Shown piece after piece: positions 1-6,008 of a stretch of 9,426 bases of DNA. Position numbers and translations under genes: made by a program. Each line of letters begins with the position of its first letter. Position 1 is the stretch's first letter. Origin of the DNA: JANWHV01 sp035534995 (GTDB lineage Bacteria; Chloroflexota; UBA5177; JANWHV01); contig DATLQX010000297.1 of the NCBI GenBank assembly GCA_035534995.1, positions 1 through 9,426 of the forward strand. The letters run 5' to 3'. The notes under the pieces are model-generated. The model was not told the DNA's origin and ran no database searches. It was given only the letters and a program-made list of their open reading frames with translations.

Positions 1-42
1 CTCGACCGCGAACATGAGGCGTATTCTTTCCCCATATCCCGA

Positions 43-71
43 TTGACAGCGGGGGTGGCCCACCGTACGCT
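43..71 (+). promoter_or_regulatory. Sigma-70-type promoter, probably giving a leaderless carboxypeptidase mRNA
   Basis: A perfect -35 box TTGACA (43-48) is followed by exactly 17 nt and then TACGCT (66-71), which keeps the T-A-n-n-n-T core of a -10 box. Transcription would start around 77-79, on the ATG at 79. No Shine-Dalgarno sequence precedes that ATG, which fits a leaderless transcript. The boxes and spacing are seen directly; leaderless initiation is inferred. Confidence 0.55.
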
Positions 72-78
72 AGCCTCG

Positions 79-1695
79 ATGTCGAACCCGCACCGTCACT
101 CCGTTCGTGACCCGCTTCAGCGTCCGGCGCCCTGGGCCGGAGTCGCGGCGCGTTCGGCTCTCTTGGTCCTCCTGTTGCTTACCGGGCTCAATGGCGGTGT
201 TTTGCCGGCCAGAGTACGGGCCGCCGCGCTCAGTCCCCTCACTACCACGCAGGCGTTCGCGCCGCCGCCCATTCTCGCCTCGGCCGCCGCCTTGCTGGAC
301 GCCGATACCGGGCAGTGGCTCTATCTCAAGAACGCGGATCAGCCGTTGCCCATGGCCAGCACGACCAAGATGATGACGGCTTTGTTGGCGATTCGGGCCG
401 GCCGGCTCGACGACCTGGTCAGAGTAAGCCATGCCGCCGCCACGATCGGTGAATCGACCATGGGCTTGCACGAGGGTGAACGGGTGAGCATGCGGGACCT
501 CCTGTATGGTCTCCTCCTCCCCTCCGGCAACGACGCGGCCATCGCCATCGCCGAGCACGTCGCCGGAAGTCAGACTGCCTTCGTGGCCCTGATGAACGCC
601 GCCGCTCAGGCCATGGGCCTGAGCGAAACCCACTTCACCTCTCCCTATGGCTTCGCCGATACACCTGACGGCGACGATCCGGCCCATTATGCCTCGGCGC
701 GCGACCTGGTGGTCTTGGCCCGCGCCGTCATGGCCTTGCCGCTGTTCGCGCGGATCGTGTCCACCAAGCACTACGTGGTGCGGGCCACCAGGCATAACCG
801 CGAGCATGTGCTGGATAGCGTCGATACGATCATCTACTGGTATCCGGGCGCGGACGGGATCAAGCCCGGCTGGACCAGCGGCGCCGGCATCTGCCAGGTG
901 GTGGACGCGAGGCGTTTTGGTCATCATCTGATCGCGGTTCTCCTCCATACGCCGAATTTGTTCACCGACGCCCGCGATCTGCTCAACTACGGCTTCGGCG
1001 ATTTCGCCTGGAAACGGTCGATTTTCCCCGCCGACCAGAAATCGAACACCGTTCTCACCGGCTCTGGCGACCGTCAAAATCTCTATTTCCCTGCTACCGG
1101 CCATAGTATCCAGGGGCCGTTCCTCCGCTATTACCAACGCCACGGAGGGATAAACGTGCTCGGGATGCCCCGGACCCAGGTCATTGAGACTGGAGGACTG
1201 GCCGAGCAGTATTTCACCAACCAGGTGCTCGCCTTGAACCAGGCTACCGGGCGAATGTCTCCGCTGCCCCTCGGCGAGCAAGCGGTCCCGAGCCCGTCGT
1301 GGCTGTTGCCGGTGAAGCCGGCGGGAAATACAAGCTGGCGGACCTACTTCGCGCGCTCCGGCCATACCATAACCTACCGCTTCCGCGCCTGCTATCTCCG
1401 GTACGGCGGCCCCGCCACCTTTGGCTATCCGATCAGCGAGAAGAGTTGGCTGGGCAAGAACCTGGTGCAGTACTTCGCGGACGCGGAGTTTATCTGGCTT
1501 CCCCAATCCACCGCGGACTGCCCGATCGCCATGGCCCCGCTGGGCCAGGACCGGCTCTATCAGGCAGGTTTGCTGCCGCCTCTCTCCCCCCTGCTCCCGC
1601 GTCCCGTGACCGGCGAAGCCCCGCTGGGAACGGCCCCAGGGGCCGGCCCGCCGGCGGTCGACGGCCCGGCACCCGCCCCAACGCATGTCCCATGA
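79..1695 (+). CDS. Secreted D-alanyl-D-alanine carboxypeptidase (peptidase S11) with C-terminal tandem repeat
   Basis: This is a 538-aa penicillin-binding-type serine peptidase. S11 enzymes remove the terminal D-Ala from peptidoglycan stem peptides outside the membrane. A basic N-terminus and a hydrophobic core (about residues 27-41, LLVLLLLTG) with an ARVRA-A-type site near residue 48 form a signal peptide. The S11 motifs occur in order: STTK with Ser94 and Lys97, SGN at 149-151, and KPG at 262-264 in place of the usual KTG. Two related modules follow, at about 334-388 and 421-475. Each reads roughly YF-x2-(T/S)GH-x-I, then a Y-rich stretch, GG, (L/F)G(M/Y)P and QYF. A Pro/Ala-rich tail ends the protein. 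The catalytic part is of ordinary size for the family, and the repeats account for the extra length. ATG 79 was chosen over the in-frame TTG at 43 because that TTG is the -35 box. The next gene is about 430 bp away with its own promoter, so this looks monocistronic. A role as sporulation- or envelope-specific DacF/DacA cannot be decided from sequence. Confidence 0.93.
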   Translation: MSNPHRHSVRDPLQRPAPWAGVAARSALLVLLLLTGLNGGVLPARVRAAALSPLTTTQAFAPPPILASAAALLDADTGQWLYLKNADQPLPMASTTKMMTALLAIRAGRLDDLVRVSHAAATIGESTMGLHEGERVSMRDLLYGLLLPSGNDAAIAIAEHVAGSQTAFVALMNAAAQAMGLSETHFTSPYGFADTPDGDDPAHYASARDLVVLARAVMALPLFARIVSTKHYVVRATRHNREHVLDSVDTIIYWYPGADGIKPGWTSGAGICQVVDARRFGHHLIAVLLHTPNLFTDARDLLNYGFGDFAWKRSIFPADQKSNTVLTGSGDRQNLYFPATGHSIQGPFLRYYQRHGGINVLGMPRTQVIETGGLAEQYFTNQVLALNQATGRMSPLPLGEQAVPSPSWLLPVKPAGNTSWRTYFARSGHTITYRFRACYLRYGGPATFGYPISEKSWLGKNLVQYFADAEFIWLPQSTADCPIAMAPLGQDRLYQAGLLPPLSPLLPRPVTGEAPLGTAPGAGPPAVDGPAPAPTHVP

Positions 1696-1700
1696 TCCTC

Positions 1701-1729
1701 TTGCGCGCTTGTGATCGCTCCCGTATAAT
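1701..1729 (+). promoter_or_regulatory. Strong sigma-70-type promoter of the sugar ABC importer operon
   Basis: TTGCGC (1701-1706), a 17-nt spacer and a perfect TATAAT (1724-1729) lie just downstream of the carboxypeptidase stop codon. The predicted transcription start is near 1736. The TATAAT stands out in this GC-rich DNA. The next + strand gene starts at 2123, so the transcript would have a leader of about 385 nt. Boxes and spacing are seen directly; use of the promoter is inferred. Confidence 0.65.
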
Positions 1730-1750
1730 TTCATCACTCGATGATGAAAT
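1728..1750. promoter_or_regulatory. Perfect inverted-repeat operator overlapping the importer transcription start
   Basis: ATTTCATCA (1728-1736) and TGATGAAAT (1742-1750) are perfect reverse complements separated by five bases. The repeat begins inside the -10 box and covers the expected transcription start, which is the classic position for a repressor of a sugar-uptake operon. No regulator gene lies in the window, and I cannot name the regulator family from this motif. As RNA it could also form a 9-bp hairpin with a 5-nt loop, but it is AT-rich and has no following T tract, so an operator is the better reading. Confidence 0.6.
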
Positions 1751-2122
1751 AAAGCTGGGCGTTCCCGTAGGTACCCATGGCGGCCCGAGCGCGGGTGGAG
1801 ACGCGAGGGGGTTCCCACGGCGGCTCATTTCGACTATCCTCAGGGGACAAGGCCGAGATCACTGAACGTGACCACCATACTCGGGGCGCCTGGAGCCCAA
1901 CAGATCGGCACGCGGGTCCGTAATCGGGTGGCGATAGACGAACGGCGTCCGCCAACGTGGGAGGGGTTGGCGCGCAAGGATGCAGGATCCCCGCGCCCGA
2001 GGGGATGAACCGGGTACGTTGCCCGCGCGGTGACTGGTCGCGTCATCAGGTAATTCCTCGAGCGCCGATGGTAGTGCCGCACTCATGAAATGAGTCCCTC
2101 ACTTCGGGAAAAGGAGTACATC
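1737..2122 (+). other. Long untranslated leader of the importer operon with several short hairpins
   Basis: This stretch of about 385 bases holds no convincing gene. Local stems are visible: CGCCAAC (1950-1956) with GTTGGCG (1966-1972), ATCCCC (1987-1992) with GGGGAT (2001-2006), and ACTCAT (2081-2086) with ATGAGT (2090-2095). The last hairpin ends 15 nt upstream of the ribosome-binding site AAGGAG (2111-2116). I do not recognise a known riboswitch class. A 48-codon frame beginning at ATG 1777 has no good ribosome-binding site and no recognisable product. The region could be a regulatory leader, or simply spacer DNA if a second promoter exists closer to the gene. Confidence 0.4.
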
Positions 2123-3166
2123 ATGAAGTCTCGTCATTCCCGCAAGCAATTCCTCACCACCGCCGCCGCCTCTACCGCTGGCCTGGGCGCCGCCGGTATG
2201 CTCACGATGTTCGGGGTCGAACCGGCCCGGGCCGAGAAGTACATGCGCGAAGTGGCGGAGGGGCGCCGCCTGAAGGCCGCCTACTCCAACGCCGGCTTGC
2301 AGGCGACCTGGTGCGCCCAGGGGCGGGATACCGCCCTCTATTGGGGCAACATCCTGGGCGTGGACGTGACCTGGTACGATGGCCAGCTCGACGCGACCAA
2401 GCAGCGCACGGCCATCGACGATATGTCCACCAAAAAGTGGGACTTCGTGGCCATCCAGGCCGACAGCATCGGCACCCTCGGTACTCCGGTGAACAAAATG
2501 ATCTCCGCCGGGATTCCGGTCATCGACGTGGATACCCTGATCGCGCCCCTCGACAGCATCAACGTGCATATGTTCATCGCGGCGGACAACATCTTCATGG
2601 GTTCGGCGGTGACCCAGGCCCTGATCACCGCGATTGGCGGCAAGGGCAACATCGTGGAGACCTGGGGCGCCTATGGTCATACCGGCGCGCAGGGCCGAAA
2701 CAAGGGCTTCCAGGCTACCGTGGCCAAGTTCCCCGGGATCAAGGTGCTCGCCACCGACACCGGGAACTGGGACGTGGTCCAGACCGCCCGCCTGTGGGAG
2801 GACTGGCTCAACAAATACGCTGGGAAGATCGATGCCGCGTTCTTCCATAACGATGATATGGCCCTGGCCGCCGCCACGGTTATTCAGCGCCATGGACTGA
2901 CCGGGAAAATCAAGATCGGTGGGGTCGATGCCATGCCGACCGGGATCAACGCCGTATTGAAGGGTTCGATGACCGCCACCGTGCGTAACCCTTCCTGCCG
3001 GGTCCATAGCTATGCGATGTTCGCCGGGATTGCCGCCGCCTTGAACGGCGAGAAAACGGGCTCGGGCCCCAATCAGATCCCCAAGAACATCATCGCCGAC
3101 GGCCCGGTGGTCACCCCGGCCAATGCCCCCGGCATGCTCTGGATGGAACGGCATTTCGTCATGTAA
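2123..3166 (+). CDS. CUT2-family sugar ABC transporter substrate-binding protein
   Basis: This is a 347-aa extracellular ligand-binding protein of the RbsB/XylF type (periplasmic-binding-protein family 4). It captures a sugar and delivers it to the membrane transporter encoded by the next two genes. The N-terminus has SRKQFL, a Tat-like twin-basic motif in the Arg-Lys form, then an Ala/Gly-rich hydrophobic stretch and a PARA-E cleavage site near residue 37. There is no lipobox cysteine, which is notable for a binding protein if the host is monoderm-like. Family features in order are the first-lobe strand WDFVAIQADS, the GIPVIDVDT strand, FHNDDMALAAA (a hallmark of the family) and the hinge segment IGGVDAMPTGINAV. 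ATG 2123 was chosen over the in-frame ATG at 2090 because AAGGAG (2111-2116) sits 6 nt upstream and the signal motif then falls at the very N-terminus. Being first in the operon and followed by a strong palindrome suggests it is made in excess over the ATPase and permease. The ligand cannot be read from the sequence. Confidence 0.92.
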   Translation: MKSRHSRKQFLTTAAASTAGLGAAGMLTMFGVEPARAEKYMREVAEGRRLKAAYSNAGLQATWCAQGRDTALYWGNILGVDVTWYDGQLDATKQRTAIDDMSTKKWDFVAIQADSIGTLGTPVNKMISAGIPVIDVDTLIAPLDSINVHMFIAADNIFMGSAVTQALITAIGGKGNIVETWGAYGHTGAQGRNKGFQATVAKFPGIKVLATDTGNWDVVQTARLWEDWLNKYAGKIDAAFFHNDDMALAAATVIQRHGLTGKIKIGGVDAMPTGINAVLKGSMTATVRNPSCRVHSYAMFAGIAAALNGEKTGSGPNQIPKNIIADGPVVTPANAPGMLWMERHFVM

Positions 3167-3170
3167 GTAC

Positions 3171-3216
3171 CCTGGTCACCAGGAGAGACCGGGCGGGCGC
3201 CCGCCCGGTCTCTCCT
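3171..3216. repeat. Intra-operon palindrome: perfect 36-nt inverted repeat plus a small upstream hairpin
   Basis: Bases 3181-3198 are the exact reverse complement of 3199-3216, giving an 18-bp GC-rich stem in the gap between binding-protein and ATPase genes. Just upstream, CCTGG (3171-3175) can pair with CCAGG (3179-3183). The two stems share 3181-3183, so they partly exclude each other. No T tract follows, so this is not a canonical intrinsic terminator. By analogy with malE-malF-type intergenic hairpins, it probably protects the upstream mRNA from 3' decay or partly attenuates downstream transcription. That role is inferred. Confidence 0.75.
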
Positions 3217-3279
3217 CCGTAGGTGCCGCCCCAGCCCCATGCCCCCAGGCCGAACGATCAGCGACGCGCGGGAGAGCCC

Positions 3280-4779
3280 ATGAACCAAGACCCCCCCGTT
3301 CTGGAGTTGCGCGACATCACCAAGCGCTTTGGTGGGACGGTGGCGCTCAAAGGGGTCGGCTTTGATCTTCGCCGAGGGGAGATCCATGGGCTCGTGGGCG
3401 AGAACGGGGCCGGGAAGAGCACCCTGATCAAGATCCTGGCCGGCGTCCACGGCGACTACGAAGGATCCATGCTGGTCAACGGGCGGCCGGTTCGCTTCAA
3501 ATCGGCGGCTGACGCGAAGTCGGCCGGCCTGGGGGTCATCTACCAGGAACTCAGCGTGATCCGCCAGCTTACGGTGGCGGAAAACATCTTCCTCGGGGTG
3601 CAGCCGGTCGCGGCCACCGGTGTGGTCAAGTGGGGAACCATGTATCGCGAGGCGGCCCGCCACCTGAGCGACCTCGGCATCCATATCAATGTCCACCGTC
3701 CCCTCGGTTCCTTCCCCCTCGGCGTGCAGCAAATGGTGGAGATAGCCCGTGTGATCTATTCGGGGGCGCGGATCATTCTCATGGACGAGCCGACTTCCGC
3801 CCTCTCGCCGCGGGAATGCGAGCGGCTGTTCGCGTTTACCACCCGCCTCCGCGATCAGGGCGTCGGGATCATCTTCATTTCCCATTTCCTGGACGATGTG
3901 CTTGCCCTCTCGGACCGCATCACCGTGCTGAAGAACGGGGTCAGGGTGGCCACTCTGACCCGAGCCGACGCGGACAAGAGCCAGCTCATCCATTTGATGA
4001 TCGGGGCGGACGCGGATGTGCTGGAGGAGGGGTACGAGCAAGGGACGGTGTTGCCGCCGGCCACCGAGAGCGAGATTGTGCTGGAGACCATTGGCCTGCG
4101 CGCGGGCCGCCTGTTCCAGGATATTTCGCTCCAGGTTCGGCGCGGCGAGATCCTCGGTATCTACGGGTACATGGGAGCGGGCCACTTCGAGTTGGGACGC
4201 AGCCTGTTTGGGGTCACGCCGGCCGAGGGCGGTGTCGTGCGGGTTCAAGGCAAGCAGGCGCGGATCAAGACCCCTGCTCAGGCGAAGCGGCTCGGCATTG
4301 CCTATTTGCCGGAGAATCGGAAAAGCACGCTCTTGCTCAAAGCCTCGCTCACCCGTAACATCACCATAACCTTTCTCGAACGTATCCGCCGCGTCCTGCT
4401 TCATGAACAGACCGAACGGCGAATTGGGGCCGAAATGGTCAACCGGGTCGGCGCCCATCCCGCGAACGCACAACTTCCGGCGCTGAGCCTCAGTGGCGGC
4501 AATCAGCAAAAGGTGGCCCTGGCCAAGTGGATCCGCTACCTGCCCACCGTGTTGATTCTGACTGAACCGACCCGCGGCATGGACGTGGGAGCCAAGAAGG
4601 ACGTTCTTGATATCATCCAGGAACTCAAGCGAGAGGGGGTGGCGGTTATCCTTATCTCGTCCGAGCCGGAGACCGTGATGGCGATCAGCGATCGCATCTT
4701 GGTCGTTTCCAAGGGTCGGATCATGAAGGAGTTTGTCAATATGGCGGTCAGCAAGGATGTCATGCTGAGCTTCGGCTAA
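3280..4779 (+). CDS. CUT2-family sugar ABC transporter ATP-binding protein (tandem nucleotide-binding domains)
   Basis: This 499-aa cytoplasmic ATPase has two fused ABC domains, as in RbsA, XylG and MglA, and powers sugar import through the permease encoded downstream. Domain 1 has Walker A GENGAGKST (40-48, Lys46), a Q-loop at Gln89, a family-type signature LGVQQMVEIA (about 147-156), Walker B ending LMDEPTSAL (Asp169, Glu170) and an H-loop at His202. Domain 2 has the degenerate Walker A usual in this family (GYMGAGHFE, 296-304, without the Lys), a canonical LSGGNQQ signature (404-410) and a Walker B reading LILTEPTRG. There, Thr428 replaces the Asp normally found before the catalytic Glu429. 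ATG 3280 was chosen because GGAG (3271-3274) lies 5 nt upstream; an in-frame GTG at 3223 would add 19 unsupported residues that begin next to the palindrome. The length is typical. The protein could equally be called RbsA-like; substrate is set by the binding protein and permease. Confidence 0.95.
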   Translation: MNQDPPVLELRDITKRFGGTVALKGVGFDLRRGEIHGLVGENGAGKSTLIKILAGVHGDYEGSMLVNGRPVRFKSAADAKSAGLGVIYQELSVIRQLTVAENIFLGVQPVAATGVVKWGTMYREAARHLSDLGIHINVHRPLGSFPLGVQQMVEIARVIYSGARIILMDEPTSALSPRECERLFAFTTRLRDQGVGIIFISHFLDDVLALSDRITVLKNGVRVATLTRADADKSQLIHLMIGADADVLEEGYEQGTVLPPATESEIVLETIGLRAGRLFQDISLQVRRGEILGIYGYMGAGHFELGRSLFGVTPAEGGVVRVQGKQARIKTPAQAKRLGIAYLPENRKSTLLLKASLTRNITITFLERIRRVLLHEQTERRIGAEMVNRVGAHPANAQLPALSLSGGNQQKVALAKWIRYLPTVLILTEPTRGMDVGAKKDVLDIIQELKREGVAVILISSEPETVMAISDRILVVSKGRIMKEFVNMAVSKDVMLSFG

Positions 4780-4874
4780 TGACCCTTCACCGACCGGCGG
4801 AGGGAGGCGGTCGTCGAGGTAACCGTCGGTTCGGCCTGGCACCGGTTCGGACATGATTGAGAGGGTGTGCGGGT

Positions 4875-5915
4875 ATGTCGGTGGTCGCGGAATCTTCCGC
4901 CCAAGCGCGAGACCAGCGGCGCGCGGTGCGCTGGCTGCGCTCGCATATTCGCGTCCTGGCACCCCTTGCCACCTTGCTCCTCCTGGTGATCTTCTTCAGC
5001 TTCACCACTCAGGGCAGTTTCTTTACCACCGCCAACCTGACCAATTTGCTCTCGCAGGTCGCTCCCCTGGCAGCCCTGGCGATCGGGAATACCTTCGTGA
5101 TCCTGTGCTCGGAAATCGATCTTTCGGTGGCGAACGTGGCCACCATGTCCACGGTGATTCTGGTCGCGGTGATGGGTGGTGACAACCCTACCGGCGGCAC
5201 CACGGGCCTGAACTGGCCGGAATGGCTGGCGATCATCCTGGCGGTCGGCGCCTGCACCCTGGCCGGGCTGGTCAATGGCTTGGTCACTACCCTGCTCGGC
5301 ATTCCTTCGTTCATGGTCACCCTCGCCATGCTGGAGATCAGTATCGGGATCGTCACCCTGGTGACCCAGGGTCAGATCCTCTATCTCAAATCCTCGTCCT
5401 TCACCAATTGGCTGGGCTCGGCCTACTTCCACCAGATCCCGGTGATCGCCATCGCCGCCGCCATTCTCCTGCTGGTCGCCTACTTCGTGCTGGGCTACAC
5501 CCGCTTTGGCCGCTATATCTACATGGTCGGCGGCAACCGCGAGGCGACCGAACTCTCCGGGATACATACCAAGCGGGTGATCACCGCCGCCTTGACCATT
5601 TCCGGCTTCTGCGCCGGGGTGGGCGGGGTGCTCTATCTTGGGCGGCTGGGGACGGCGCAACCGGCCGGGGTGGGCAGTGACGTGCTGATCTATTGCATTG
5701 CCGCCGTGGTCCTGGGCGGTAGCTCCCTGTTCGGGGGTGAGGGCGGGATCGCCAACACGGTGATCGGGCTGCTCATTCTTGGCGTCCTGGAGAACGGCCT
5801 GGATCAGGTGTCGATCAATGCCTATTCAAAGATCATGATCTATGGGATCATCCTGATGATCGCTCTGGTGATCAACGTGATGGCGCTGAAGCTGGGCGGC
5901 AGCGACACCACCTGA
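4875..5915 (+). CDS. CUT2-family sugar ABC transporter permease
   Basis: This 346-aa integral membrane protein of the RbsC/XylH type (BPD_transp_2) forms the sugar channel, probably as a homodimer. After a hydrophilic, Arg-rich N-terminus there are about ten hydrophobic segments. The first is LAPLATLLLLVIFFSF (about 28-43) and the last IYGIILMIALVINVMAL close to the C-terminus. Two family signatures are clear: EIDLSVANVATMS (from Glu80, compare GIDLSVGS in RbsC) and VGGNREATELSGI (219-230 region), the cytoplasmic coupling loop. ATG 4875 has a weak AGAGGG (4860-4865) 9 nt upstream. An in-frame TTG at 4857 would add six residues. The gap of 95 nt after the ATPase gene holds a 6-bp hairpin (CGACCG 4791-4796 with CGGTCG 4808-4813) but no promoter I can support, so it is taken as the third gene of the same operon. 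It is convergent with mtnK, 93 nt away. Confidence 0.94.
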   Translation: MSVVAESSAQARDQRRAVRWLRSHIRVLAPLATLLLLVIFFSFTTQGSFFTTANLTNLLSQVAPLAALAIGNTFVILCSEIDLSVANVATMSTVILVAVMGGDNPTGGTTGLNWPEWLAIILAVGACTLAGLVNGLVTTLLGIPSFMVTLAMLEISIGIVTLVTQGQILYLKSSSFTNWLGSAYFHQIPVIAIAAAILLLVAYFVLGYTRFGRYIYMVGGNREATELSGIHTKRVITAALTISGFCAGVGGVLYLGRLGTAQPAGVGSDVLIYCIAAVVLGGSSLFGGEGGIANTVIGLLILGVLENGLDQVSINAYSKIMIYGIILMIALVINVMALKLGGSDTT

Positions 5916-6008
5916 AGGCTACCTCGAATGAGGGGTGACCTCACACGAGCCGAGGGTGGAACCATGTGCCCCTACCGCCCACTATCACCTATGCGTTCCG
6001 ACACAACC

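Noticed and set aside
70..1818. A 582-codon open frame on the minus strand opposite the carboxypeptidase gene
   Set aside because: It lies opposite a gene with full S11 motifs, its translation is Arg/Gly/His-rich with no recognisable domain, and high-GC codon bias readily produces such antisense frames.
1777..1923. A 48-codon frame in the importer leader
   Set aside because: There is no good ribosome-binding site, the peptide is Arg/Gly/His-rich, and it shows no attenuation-type codon run, so it is not supported as a leader peptide.
4827..4850. Direct repeat CGGTTCGG (4827-4834 and 4843-4850) in the ATPase-permease gap
   Set aside because: An 8-nt repeat in GC-rich DNA is expected by chance and has no supporting context.
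3073..4962. A 629-codon open frame on the minus strand across the ATPase gene
   Set aside because: It runs antisense to a gene with complete ABC motifs and spans the intergenic palindrome. It shows no motif or ribosome-binding site and is a GC-bias artefact.
4776..5660. A 294-codon minus-strand frame opposite the permease
   Set aside because: The composition (Gly/His/Asp/Gln-rich, no hydrophobic core or motif) is the mirror of a membrane-protein gene, not a real product.
5929..5943. Possible terminator after the permease gene (TGAGG/CCTCA, 5-nt loop)
   Set aside because: The stem is only 5 bp and no T tract follows; the gap between the convergent genes holds no convincing intrinsic terminator on either strand.
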